From NCBI GenBank assembly GCA_910588815.1, contig CAJUQY010000041.1, positions 1 to 26,824 on the forward strand: a stretch of DNA of 26,824 bases. The letters are read 5' to 3'. Made by a program: the position numbers and the translations under genes. Positions 19,732 through 26,824 of the stretch are shown here, piece by piece. Positions within the stretch are counted from its first letter, which is position 1. The number at the start of each line of letters is the position of its first letter. The notes under the pieces are model-generated. The model was given only the letters and a program-made list of their open reading frames with translations. It was not told the origin of the DNA and searched no databases. This DNA is from an uncultured Lachnospiraceae bacterium (GTDB lineage Bacteria > Bacillota > Clostridia > Lachnospirales > Lachnospiraceae).

Positions 19732-21226
19732 AGTCTTCCTTCGCCCAACCATAGGAGCATTTCACCGCTTTATTCCAGCCTCTGATCTTCCCTCTCCGCT
19801 CTTCCTCTCCGATTTCCGGCTCAAAGGTCCGGTCAATCTGCCAGTTTTCCCGGATGGCGGAAATATCCGGCCAGTAACCCACTGCCAACCCTGCCAGATA
19901 AGCCGCCCCCATGGCTGTCGTCTCCACACAGCGGGGACGGTGAACCGGCGCATTACTGATATTTGCCTGCATCTGCATTAAAAGATTGTTGGCACTGGCG
20001 CCGCCGTCCACTTTGAGGGTACTTAAATCCATACCCGAGTCCGCTTTCATTGCCTGCAGCACATCATTGATTTGATAACAGATAGACTCCAAAGTCGCCC
20101 GGACGATATGGTACTTATTCACTCCCCTGGTCAGGCCCACAATCGTCCCTCTCGCATACTGATCCCAGTGGGGCGCTCCGAGCCCGGTAAAGGCAGGTAC
20201 CACATAGCAGCCGCCGGTGTCCTCCACCTTCTTGGCCATATATTCCGAATCCATGGCCGAATCAATAAATTTAAGCTCGTCCCGAAGCCACTGGATCGCT
20301 GCCCCGGCCACAAAAATGGAGCCCTCCAGGGCATAGGTTATTTTTCCGCCGAGACCCCAGGCAATGGTGGTCACCAGGCCGTTTTTAGAATAGATCGGCA
20401 CATCCCCTGTGTTCATCAGCAGAAACCCTCCGGTCCCGTACGTATTCTTCGCCTCGCCCGCTTTGAAACAGGTCTGCCCAAAGAGCGCCGCCTGCTGATC
20501 CCCCGCCGCACCGCCGATGGGGATCGGCCCCCCGAAAAACTGCGGATCGCATTCCCCGTAAATGCAGCTGGACGGTTTTACCTCCGGAAGCATGCATTCC
20601 GGAATTCCGAGTTCTTTGAGGATCTCCTCATCCCAGGTGAGGGTTCGGATATTGAAGAGCATGGTACGGGAGGCGTTGGAATAGTCTGTCACATGGACCC
20701 TTCCCCTGGTCAGCTTCCAGATCAGCCAGGTCTCCACCGTTCCGAAGAGAAGCTCTCCTCGCTCAGCCCGCTCCTTAGCGCCCTCCACGTGCTCCAAAAT
20801 CCACTTAATTTTCGTAGCGGAAAAATAGGCGTCAATGACCAGCCCGGTCTTTTCCCGGTAGGTATCCACCAGCCCCTTTTCTTTCAGGAAGTCGCAGTAT
20901 TCCGAAGTTCTCCGGCACTGCCATACAATTGCGTGATAAATGGGGGCCCCCGTCATTTTGTCCCACACGACGGCCGTTTCCCGCTGATTGGTAATGCCGA
21001 TCGCCGCAATATCTGCCGCCGTCGCACCTACATTTTCCATCGCCTTTAAAGCCACCTCCAGCTGAATGGACCAAATCTCCTCCGCGTCATGCTCGACCCA
21101 GCCCGGCTCCGGAAAAAACTGGGTAAACTCCTTCTGGGAAACGCTGCACATCTCCCCCTTCTCATTAAACAGAATACACCGGTTGCTGGTAGTCCCCGAA
21201 TCCAATGCCATCACATATTTTGCCAC
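19730..21226 (-). CDS. glpK: Glycerol kinase
   Basis: A full-length 498-residue FGGY kinase that phosphorylates glycerol to glycerol 3-phosphate in the cytoplasm. Glycerol-kinase-specific signatures are present: 'ALDSGTTSNRCILF' (7-20, phosphate loop), 'GITNQRETAVVWDK' (77-90), 'PGWVEHDAEEIW' (41-52), 'DYSNASRTMLFNI' (181-193), 'GAAGDQQAALFGQ' (239-251) and 'NTYGTGGFLLMNTG'. The position of the His phosphorylated by HPr in enterococcal/Bacillus enzymes ('YHFYG') is Gln229 here ('PQFFGG'). The start is GTG 21224-21226 with AAGGAGG 7 nt upstream; a terminator separates it from the epimerase operon and it has its own promoter. No glpF or glpD is adjacent. Confidence 0.97.
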   Translation of the reverse strand: MAKYVMALDSGTTSNRCILFNEKGEMCSVSQKEFTQFFPEPGWVEHDAEEIWSIQLEVALKAMENVGATAADIAAIGITNQRETAVVWDKMTGAPIYHAIVWQCRRTSEYCDFLKEKGLVDTYREKTGLVIDAYFSATKIKWILEHVEGAKERAERGELLFGTVETWLIWKLTRGRVHVTDYSNASRTMLFNIRTLTWDEEILKELGIPECMLPEVKPSSCIYGECDPQFFGGPIPIGGAAGDQQAALFGQTCFKAGEAKNTYGTGGFLLMNTGDVPIYSKNGLVTTIAWGLGGKITYALEGSIFVAGAAIQWLRDELKFIDSAMDSEYMAKKVEDTGGCYVVPAFTGLGAPHWDQYARGTIVGLTRGVNKYHIVRATLESICYQINDVLQAMKADSGMDLSTLKVDGGASANNLLMQMQANISNAPVHRPRCVETTAMGAAYLAGLAVGYWPDISAIRENWQIDRTFEPEIGEEERRGKIRGWNKAVKCSYGWAKED

Positions 21227-21262
21227 ACTGCCTCCTCCTTTTCATTTTCTGTTCTGTTTTTT

Positions 21263-21291
21263 ATTGTATCGCCAATGGACAGATATTTCAA
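21263..21291 (-). promoter_or_regulatory. glpK: Promoter of glpK
   Basis: -35 TTGAAA (21286-21291) and -10 TACAAT (21263-21268) on the minus strand, spaced 17 bp. Predicted start is near 21256, 30 nt before the GTG. No clear cre (CcpA) site was seen nearby. Confidence 0.6.
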
Positions 21292-21364
21292 TCGATTTCC
21301 CCACCGACAGATAAAACAGAAGGGGACCATATGGAAAATCCAAGAGCCATTCCCATACGGCAAA

Positions 21365-21392
21365 AACAGCGGGATCAAAAAATCCCGCCGTT
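21365..21392 (-). terminator. Terminator of the sugar ABC/epimerase operon
   Basis: On the minus strand AACGGCGGGAT pairs with ATCCCGCTGTT (11 pairs, one G-T) around a 6-nt loop, followed by TTT. It lies about 20 nt after the epimerase stop codon. Confidence 0.8.
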
Positions 21393-21413
21393 TATCATCT
21401 GACCTTATATTGA

Positions 21414-22307
21414 TTACGCAAGCTTACTGCGCAGGAAATCCGCACCGTCCTTCGCATATCCAAGCATAGTGGGAACATCCGCGCCATGGCTCATATCGCG
21501 CCAGCAGCAGATCTCCGTATTCCCCATGGTTATGAATGGCTCCATAACAATATAGCCGGAATAGCCGCTCTCTTTCACGGCTCCCATAATGGCATCCCAA
21601 TCCATGTTGGTCTTGCCCTCAAATCCGGGAACACGGCGGTTGGATTCTCCCACATGGAGATGTCCCATCCGCCCCTTGGACTGCGCATATTTAATCGCCT
21701 CCGCGGTGTTGTCCTCCTCAATATTCATATGGAAAGTATCCAGCAACAATTTTGCATTGGGAGATCCAAGATCCTCACAGAACTTAACCCCCTCCTCGGC
21801 AGTATTCATAATAAACTGCTCAAAACGGTTTACAATCTCAAAACAGTAGTCAACGCCGCAGTCCTCGGCAGTTTTGATGATTTCACGCATGCTTTCAAGG
21901 CTTAAATCGCGAACGCGCTCTTTATACTCAGGCGTACATACCGGTACCCCCGGACGGCGGAGCCATTGGGAATAATTGATGCCGCTCCAGCGGTCACTTC
22001 CCACCTCATACATCGCCTGAAGAACTTTTTTCGCCTTCTCAATGCCGACGCGTCTCACAGCGGGGTCGTCTGCAGCAATATCATCCTTTACCGTCCAGCC
22101 ATCATTGATAGAAAGAACCATCCCCGCATCCGCCACGGCCTTTTTATAGTCCTGACGCTCTGCCGTCGTCATATCAAGGATCGCCTGCATGCCGATCTCA
22201 ACAACCTCACAGCCCGCTTTCTTTGCCATCTCCATCCATTTATATGCTCCAGCGTCAACGGCTTCCGTGCCAATCCAATATGCATAATGAAGTCCGATTT
22301 TATTCAT
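21414..22307 (-). CDS. D-allulose/tagatose 3-epimerase-family ketose epimerase
   Basis: A 297-residue TIM-barrel sugar epimerase of the size typical for D-psicose (allulose) and D-tagatose 3-epimerases. The metal and catalytic set is visible: Glu157 ('FEIVNRFE'), Asp190 ('LLLDTFHMNIEED'), His218 ('GHLHVGESNRRVPG') and Glu256 ('VMEPF'), matching Glu152, Asp185, His211 and Glu246 of the Agrobacterium enzyme. 'WRDMSHGAD' near the C-terminus is also diagnostic. The loop at 107-120 ('WSGINYSQWLRRPG') differs from the usual 'GGALYSYWPIDY', so the sugar may differ. AGGAGG stands 11 nt before the ATG. It is last in an operon with a ribose-type ABC transporter and probably acts on the imported sugar after oxidation or isomerisation. 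Confidence 0.88.
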   Translation of the reverse strand: MNKIGLHYAYWIGTEAVDAGAYKWMEMAKKAGCEVVEIGMQAILDMTTAERQDYKKAVADAGMVLSINDGWTVKDDIAADDPAVRRVGIEKAKKVLQAMYEVGSDRWSGINYSQWLRRPGVPVCTPEYKERVRDLSLESMREIIKTAEDCGVDYCFEIVNRFEQFIMNTAEEGVKFCEDLGSPNAKLLLDTFHMNIEEDNTAEAIKYAQSKGRMGHLHVGESNRRVPGFEGKTNMDWDAIMGAVKESGYSGYIVMEPFITMGNTEICCWRDMSHGADVPTMLGYAKDGADFLRSKLA

Positions 22308-22338
22308 AAATTATGATACCTCCTGATTCCTTTCAAGA

Positions 22339-22344
22339 ATTATA
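22339..22344 (-). promoter_or_regulatory. Possible internal promoter of the epimerase gene
   Basis: A perfect minus-strand TATAAT (22339-22344) lies about 32 nt before the epimerase ATG, but the -35 is weak (TATGAA at about 16 bp). It may give basal epimerase expression independent of the transporter. Confidence 0.25.
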
Positions 22345-22423
22345 AAGTTGCCTGTTTCTTTTCATATCTTTTTTAATCCGCAAACAACGCGTCATCATGA
22401 AGCCCTGATGCTTCTCAATGTAA

Positions 22424-22449
22424 CTCTTGCCCGCATACGCGGGCAAGAG
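22424..22449 (-). terminator. Stable hairpin between binding-protein and epimerase genes
   Basis: A perfect 11-bp stem (CTCTTGCCCGC at 22424-22434 and its complement at 22439-22449) with loop ATAC. The minus strand continues TTACATT, so the T-run is poor. It probably acts as a leaky terminator and 3'-end stabiliser. An AATCTGAA/TTCAGATT palindrome (22491-22507) sits closer to the binding-protein stop. The remainder of this 221-bp gap holds only the possible internal promoter. Confidence 0.5.
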
Positions 22450-22528
22450 CATTGCAAATATGATTACATAGAATTCATAGATGTCATAATAATCTGAAAT
22501 TCAGATTGTTTTGGTATTGCAATTCATT

Positions 22529-23701
22529 TTACTGATCAAATGCAGCGTACTCATCTACGTTGCTGGAATCAATCCACTGAACAGGAACGTAGATCGTCTG
22601 CTCCTGATCATAAGTACCGGCAAGAATCTCAAGACCGGCTACAACGCCGTCATAACCAAGGGCGTTCGGGAACTGAGCCGCGGTACCATACATCTGGCCG
22701 CCCTGGATGAGCTGCTTAGCAACAGCATTGCCGTCGATTCCGGTTACAACGATACCTTCACTCTGGGACTCCTGAAGAGCAGCGATAGCGCCCTGTGCGG
22801 GAGTATCGGAGAATGTCCAGATACCATTGATCTCAGATCCGTATACCTGATACAGCTCGTTCATCTTCTGCTGAGCCTTGTCAACGTTAACGTTGGGGAT
22901 GTCGCCCTCGCCCTCAGCGATGATCTTAACATCAGGCCAATTCTCAAGCTCAGCCATAGCGCCCTGCTCGCGGATTGCGGCGTTGGGGTTGGTGGAGTCT
23001 GTCAGAATAAGAACATTTCCTTTGCCGCCAAGCTGTTCGCAAAGCTTCTCCATCTGCATCCGTCCGGCTTCCTCATTGGCAGAAACGATAACGGCATCAC
23101 ACTTCTCGCTGCCGTCACAAGGAGCGTCAACAATCAGAGTCTTGACATCAGATGCAACCAGCAGATCGAATGCGGGCACAGAACTCTTGGGATCCATGGC
23201 TACGAAAACAACAATATCAAATCCATTGTCAATGGTGTACTGCACATTTTCAAGCTCTTTGGCAAGATCTGTGTTGTCATCCAGAACCTGAGCTTCGATA
23301 TTATAATCAACCATTGCCTGAGCCTCTTCCACTGCGTTCAGGAAACCACTTTCGATGGAAGCATAGAAAAGCTCACTTCTCTGTTTTACGATGAGGGCAA
23401 TCTTAACGTCATGACCCACATCAATCAAATCTGCTTTAAGTTCCATCTTCGCCTGGTCAACAAAAGCGGTACCAGGTTCAGCAGCCTTCGTCTCTGCAGC
23501 AGCTTCTGTCCCTGCAGCTTCTGTCGTGTCTGCGGAAGCAGCCGTGGTGTCTTCCTCGGGAGCGTCGGTCTCCGCAGCCGCAGCCGTGGTGTCCGCAGGA
23601 GCCGCCGTAGTGTCTTTGTCATCGGAACCGCCGCATGCTGCAAGGCTGGATACAACCAATACCATTGCGAGAATCAATGCGAATAATCTTGATTTCTTCA
23701 T
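22529..23701 (-). CDS. Sugar ABC transporter substrate-binding lipoprotein (ribose type)
   Basis: A 390-residue lipoprotein. A signal peptide ends in the lipobox 'LAAC' (Cys23), then an Ala/Thr/Glu-rich flexible linker (about 25-76). A periplasmic-binding-protein fold of the Peripla_BP_4 (RbsB-like) type follows: 'VKIALIVKQRSELFYASIESGF', 'NGFDIVVFVAMDP', 'AVIVSANEEAGRMQ', 'GKGNVLILTDSTNPNA' and 'GIWTFSDTPAQGAIAALQ' are the strand/hinge landmarks. It captures a sugar outside the cell and delivers it to the adjacent permease. GGAGG lies 6 nt before the ATG. It follows the permease by about 75 bp, with a stable hairpin downstream that may raise its level. The substrate is not readable; the neighbouring epimerase suggests a ketose, aldose or polyol. 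Confidence 0.92.
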   Translation of the reverse strand: MKKSRLFALILAMVLVVSSLAACGGSDDKDTTAAPADTTAAAAETDAPEEDTTAASADTTEAAGTEAAAETKAAEPGTAFVDQAKMELKADLIDVGHDVKIALIVKQRSELFYASIESGFLNAVEEAQAMVDYNIEAQVLDDNTDLAKELENVQYTIDNGFDIVVFVAMDPKSSVPAFDLLVASDVKTLIVDAPCDGSEKCDAVIVSANEEAGRMQMEKLCEQLGGKGNVLILTDSTNPNAAIREQGAMAELENWPDVKIIAEGEGDIPNVNVDKAQQKMNELYQVYGSEINGIWTFSDTPAQGAIAALQESQSEGIVVTGIDGNAVAKQLIQGGQMYGTAAQFPNALGYDGVVAGLEILAGTYDQEQTIYVPVQWIDSSNVDEYAAFDQ

Positions 23702-23775
23702 TTTTTTCCTCCATTTTTATAAATCTTTTCTATGTAATCATTGTGAAAAAGCATTTTAATAAAAACTATCCAAAT

Positions 23776-24771
23776 TTAAGCCGCCGCTTTCTTCTTCCCG
23801 ATCTTGATCTTACCCTTGATGGAATCGTAGTAAACAGCCAGCAGGATCAGGATACCTTTCGCTACCATCTGCCAGTAACTGTCGACTTTCAGATGGGTCA
23901 TACCGGAGTTCAGCACGCCGATGATACAAGCGCCGAGGAAGGAACCGAAGACACTTCCGAAACCGCCGCTGAACGCGGTACCGCCGATAACAGCCGCAGC
24001 AATAGCGTCGGTACTGTAATCCGTACCCGCGCCGCCGCCAATGGTAGGCTGCCCGGAACTTAGACGGGATGCCATAATCACGCCGGAAAGGCCGGCAAGC
24101 AGACCCATGATTGTGTAAGCCACAACCGATACCTTCGCATAAGAAATACCGGAATGCTTCGCCGCTTCCATATTGCCTCCGACTGCATACATATGGCGGC
24201 CAAGCCGGGTCCTCGCCAGGATCAGTCCCACAATAATCAGAGAAACGACCATGATGTAAAACATAACCGGCAGGCCAAGGAAGGAAGTTTTACCAATGGC
24301 GTTAAAAGTGGCGTCCGTAGAGACAATCGGAGAACCGCCTGTGAAAATATATGCCACGCCGCGGATCGCCTGCTGGGTAGCAAGGGTGATGATAAAGGGC
24401 GGCAGCATCGTCGCCGCGCGGATTCCGCCGTTGATGGCTCCAACCAGGCCGCCTGCTAAAATAGCGACCAGAACTGCAATCCATACATTCCAGCCAAGTC
24501 CCGTATTCAAAACAACCGCAATCACACTGCACGCCGCCACAGTCGAACCGATAGACAAGTCAATACAGCCAATGATGATAACGCAGGTAACACCTGCAGA
24601 CAAGAGTGCGTTCACGCAGATATTCTGCAGCAAAGAAACCATGTTGCTTGTCGTCATGAACGTCTTAGTCGTGACCCAAAGAATAAGCACCAGCAGAACC
24701 AGAATGCTTAAAGGCCCCGCATACTGCTTCACGTTTTTTACAAAACCTGATGAACTCTTCTTATTTTCCAT
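23776..24771 (-). CDS. Sugar ABC transporter permease (RbsC/XylH family)
   Basis: A 331-residue polytopic membrane protein of the ribose-type permease family. 'GCIDLSIGSTVAACSV', 'AINGGIRAATMLPPFIITLAT', 'RTRLGRHMYAVGGNMEAAKHSGI' (the EAA-like loop contacting the ATPase) and 'AIAAAVIGGTAFSGGFGSVFG' are the family's conserved blocks. About eight to ten membrane helices are predicted; a basic tail ends it. It forms the channel, probably as a homodimer, with the double-ATPase encoded just before it. AGGAGGGG lies 8 nt before the ATG, within the 3' end of the ATPase gene; the ATPase stop codon ends 3 nt before the ATG, so translation is coupled. Confidence 0.95.
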   Translation of the reverse strand: MENKKSSSGFVKNVKQYAGPLSILVLLVLILWVTTKTFMTTSNMVSLLQNICVNALLSAGVTCVIIIGCIDLSIGSTVAACSVIAVVLNTGLGWNVWIAVLVAILAGGLVGAINGGIRAATMLPPFIITLATQQAIRGVAYIFTGGSPIVSTDATFNAIGKTSFLGLPVMFYIMVVSLIIVGLILARTRLGRHMYAVGGNMEAAKHSGISYAKVSVVAYTIMGLLAGLSGVIMASRLSSGQPTIGGGAGTDYSTDAIAAAVIGGTAFSGGFGSVFGSFLGACIIGVLNSGMTHLKVDSYWQMVAKGILILLAVYYDSIKGKIKIGKKKAAA

Positions 24772-24774
24772 TTT

Positions 24775-26268
24775 TTATTCCCCTCCTGTGGCATAGCGCA
24801 TAATTTTGACCTGAGTGAATTCTTCCTCCGCACCGTCAAGGATCTTCGCAATTTCTCCCTCATGCATGACCACGACACGGCTTGACATATTAATAATCTC
24901 CGGGAGGTCGCTGGAAATGAACAGGATCGAAACACCCTCACTAACAAGCTTTCTCATTAACTGATAAATTTCGTGCTTGGCGCCCACGTCGATACCACGG
25001 GTCGGCTCATCCAGAATCAAAATCTTCGGTTCGGAAGCCAGCCACTTGGAGATAACGACCTTCTGCTGATTACCGCCGGAAAGGTTTCCGCAGGCCTGAT
25101 CTGGCCCGGAAGTTTTGATGGAAAGCTTATGCCGGTATTCTTCAATGATCTCATTCTCGATCTTCTTATTGACGCTGATTCCTTTGATAAACTTTTTGAG
25201 CACCGTGATCGTCAGGTTCGTCCCCACGCTGTGCCCCAATACCAGGCCGCATCCGCGCCTATCCTCCGGCACCATACCGATGCCCGCGTCAATCGCGTCC
25301 TGCACTGTCTTAAAGGAAACCGGTTTGCCAAAGAGAGTCATGGTTCCGGAATCCAGCTTGTCCAGAGCAAAGATCGCCCTCATAAGCTCCGTGCGGCCTG
25401 CGCCGACCAGTCCGGAAAATCCAAGGATCTCTCCCCTTCTTAATTGGAAGGAGCAATTTTTAAGCTTTTTGTTGGTGAAATTCTGTACGTCCAGAATCAC
25501 CTCTCCGCCCTCTGCCCGCTCGCCCTCGTAGACCTCGGCAATGGCGCGGCCGACCATCATCTCGATGATCTTATCCTCCGTGGTCTCCGCCACATTCAGC
25601 GTATCAATATAGGTGCCGTCACGCATGATCGTAATCCGGTCACCGATCTCAAATGTCTCATTCATACGATGGGAAATATAAATAATCCCCGTCCCTGCTG
25701 CCTTCAAATTCGCAACAATCTTGAACAGCTCCTTAATTTCCACCTCTGTCAGGGAGGAAGTCGGCTCATCCATGATCACGATCTTGGCATTGTGGGAAAC
25801 TGCTCCCGCAATCTCCACCATCTGCTGCTGCGCAATCGACAGATCCCCCACCTTCGTGTGGGCATCCAGATTCAGGTGCATATCATCCAAAATCTGCTGC
25901 GCCTGTTTGTACATCTGCTTAAAATTCACAAATCCGTATGTACCCATCTCCTCGCCGCGGAAAATATTCTCTGCAATGGTCATATTTTCACACATGGACA
26001 ACTCCTGATGAATCATGGATACCCCCAGCGCCCTTGCATGAAGCGGAGAATCGACTACCACCTGCTCACCGTCAATCTCGACAGTTCCCTCGTCTGCTTT
26101 GTACAGACCGTCAAGAATCTTCATCAGTGTCGACTTCCCGGCTCCATTCTCTCCCATCAGGATGTGAACCTCCCCTTTGCGCAAGTCGAAGTGAACACCC
26201 TTCAGGGCATGTACGCCGCCAAACCTCTTTTCGATGTTTGACATTACTAATACATTTTCATGTGCCAC
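24775..26268 (-). CDS. Sugar ABC transporter double ATPase (RbsA/MglA family)
   Basis: A 497-residue fusion of two ABC ATPase domains. The first has Walker A 'GENGAGKST' (about 39-47), a variant signature 'LSIAQQQMVEIA' and Walker B 'IVIMDEPTSSL'. The second has the degenerate Walker A 'GLVGAGRTE' usual in this family, signature 'LSGGNQQK' and Walker B 'ILILDEPTRGIDVG'. It energises import of monosaccharides with the permease and binding protein. The GTG at 26266-26268 has GGAGG 7 nt upstream. It is the first gene of the minus-strand operon and follows a good promoter after about 70 nt. Confidence 0.95.
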   Translation of the reverse strand: MAHENVLVMSNIEKRFGGVHALKGVHFDLRKGEVHILMGENGAGKSTLMKILDGLYKADEGTVEIDGEQVVVDSPLHARALGVSMIHQELSMCENMTIAENIFRGEEMGTYGFVNFKQMYKQAQQILDDMHLNLDAHTKVGDLSIAQQQMVEIAGAVSHNAKIVIMDEPTSSLTEVEIKELFKIVANLKAAGTGIIYISHRMNETFEIGDRITIMRDGTYIDTLNVAETTEDKIIEMMVGRAIAEVYEGERAEGGEVILDVQNFTNKKLKNCSFQLRRGEILGFSGLVGAGRTELMRAIFALDKLDSGTMTLFGKPVSFKTVQDAIDAGIGMVPEDRRGCGLVLGHSVGTNLTITVLKKFIKGISVNKKIENEIIEEYRHKLSIKTSGPDQACGNLSGGNQQKVVISKWLASEPKILILDEPTRGIDVGAKHEIYQLMRKLVSEGVSILFISSDLPEIINMSSRVVVMHEGEIAKILDGAEEEFTQVKIMRYATGGE

Positions 26269-26342
26269 TGCTACACCTCCGTTTTACTAGTTTATCCGGA
26301 TTACTCATGAGCATTGAAAAACTTTACTGTTGCGCTTTTATT

Positions 26343-26371
26343 ATCTTATATAATTTTGGCTATCTTGTCAA
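26343..26371 (-). promoter_or_regulatory. Promoter of the sugar ABC operon
   Basis: -35 TTGACA (26366-26371) and -10 TAAGAT (26343-26348) on the minus strand with 17-bp spacing; predicted start near 26336. The boxes are identical to those of the rpoB promoter, so repression rather than weakness would be needed for control. Confidence 0.7.
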
Positions 26372-26462
26372 TAATATTTTTGATTTCCTCCCCTGTCTTG
26401 TGCAAAAAGTTGTATGGCTGTCTGTAAAATATATAATGATCTGTAGTTTCCCTCATTATTTT

Positions 26463-26506
26463 TTGATAATTTGCCCATTTTTCCACTTACATTTGACAAT
26501 TTACCC
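26463..26506. promoter_or_regulatory. Pair of 14-bp direct repeats, candidate operator
   Basis: TTGATAATTTGCCC (26463-26476) and TTGACAATTTACCC (26493-26506) match at 12 of 14 positions and start 30 bp apart, close to three helical turns. They sit in the 370-bp divergent region, upstream of both promoters. Apart from these and the two promoters, the region holds nothing I can identify. Confidence 0.4.
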
Positions 26507-26567
26507 CTGAAATTTTTTCCCGATATTCCCGTTTTTTGTTAAGTCGATCATATTTCACATATTTCTA

Positions 26568-26597
26568 TTGACAAACTTTGTTTTTCAAGGTTATAAT
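26568..26597 (+). promoter_or_regulatory. Promoter of the Ldh2-family dehydrogenase gene
   Basis: -35 TTGACA (26568-26573) and -10 TATAAT (26592-26597), both perfect, spaced 18 bp; predicted start near 26604, about 35 nt before the ATG. Confidence 0.7.
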
Positions 26598-26638
26598 ATA
26601 AAATTACTTTAAATTCATATTGTATTGGAGGAATAATC

Positions 26639-26824
26639 ATGGAAAAGGATACAAGACCTTATCTGCCGTGGCGGCTTGCGGACGACTTTATGACCGCTGT
26701 TTTTATAAAGCTGGGACTGCCGGAGAAAGACGCAAGGCTCTGTTCCGATGTGCTTTTAGAGAGTGACCGGCGGGGTATCGAAAGCCATGGCTGTAACCGT
26801 TTCAAACCCATTTATGTGGACCGC
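26639..26824 (+). CDS. Ldh2/malate-type dehydrogenase, N-terminal part
   Basis: Sixty-two codons are visible before the window ends, so the gene is partial at the edge. GGAGG lies 7 nt before ATG 26639. The peptide (start MEKDTRPYLPWRLADDF) contains 'DVLLESDRRGIESHGCNRF', the N-terminal signature of the Ldh2/YiaK/AllD family of NAD(P)-dependent 2-hydroxyacid and sugar-acid oxidoreductases, including the conserved His50 of the SHG motif. Members oxidise malate, L-lactate, ureidoglycolate, 2,3-diketogulonate or related compounds. It is divergent from the sugar ABC operon, so it may act on the same substrate. The substrate cannot be told from this fragment. Confidence 0.85.
   Translation, partial: MEKDTRPYLPWRLADDFMTAVFIKLGLPEKDARLCSDVLLESDRRGIESHGCNRFKPIYVDR

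Noticed and set aside
23480..23640. Ala/Thr/Glu repeat tract in the binding protein as a mobile or phase-variable repeat
   Set aside because: The DNA is not an exact tandem repeat; it encodes the flexible linker common after lipoboxes in these proteins.
22511..23686. 391-codon plus-strand frame opposite the binding-protein gene
   Set aside because: Mirror frame of a lipoprotein with a clear signal peptide; its tail is the reverse of the Ala/Thr-rich linker.

Overview
The window looks like a chromosomal segment of a Gram-positive Clostridia-type gut bacterium, most likely Lachnospiraceae. The reasons are strong AGGAGG-type ribosome binding sites, sigma-A promoters with TTGACA/TATAAT-like boxes, a GerMN lipoprotein beside a ComEA/ComEC competence locus, an RpoB/RpoC pair with long acidic C-terminal tails, and a ribose-type sugar ABC transporter with a D-allulose/tagatose epimerase. 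The genus cannot be fixed from sequence alone. No tRNA, rRNA, CRISPR array, transposase or phage gene was seen. All convincing genes lie on the minus strand except a small membrane protein near 19.1 kb and a partial dehydrogenase at the right edge.

Region 1 (1-3.1 kb) is accessory in character. It holds an XRE regulator fused to six membrane segments, then a clearly AT-richer two-gene operon: an ABC-type ATPase (SMC/OLD-like, no TOPRIM domain) and, 3 nt later, a 140-residue protein with a D...E-x-K motif like a PD-(D/E)xK nuclease. This is the best candidate here for an undescribed system, plausibly phage defence. Region 2 (3.1-9.66 kb) is one apparent operon: comEA, an OmpR-type response regulator, a sensor histidine kinase, a GerMN lipoprotein and comEC. 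Region 3 (9.66-10.8 kb) has a YdcZ-type transporter and an HD-domain protein. Region 4 (10.9-19.1 kb) is rpoB-rpoC. It is detached from the ribosomal protein genes that usually surround it, and is driven by a strong promoter followed by a structured leader of about 325 nt. Region 5 (19.1-21.3 kb) has a divergently transcribed membrane protein of unknown function and glpK, converging on one shared terminator. Region 6 (21.3-26.8 kb) is a sugar uptake and metabolism operon: ATPase, permease, binding protein, then a ketose 3-epimerase. It is transcribed divergently from an Ldh2-family dehydrogenase cut by the window end, and a pair of direct repeats lies between them.

Likely cooperation (inference): the region 6 ABC transporter imports a monosaccharide or polyol, and the dehydrogenase and epimerase convert it to a common ketose; GlpK has its own promoter and terminator. 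In region 2 the two-component system and lipoprotein are co-transcribed with DNA-uptake proteins. The ATPase/nuclease pair has its own extended -10 promoter and is tightly coupled.
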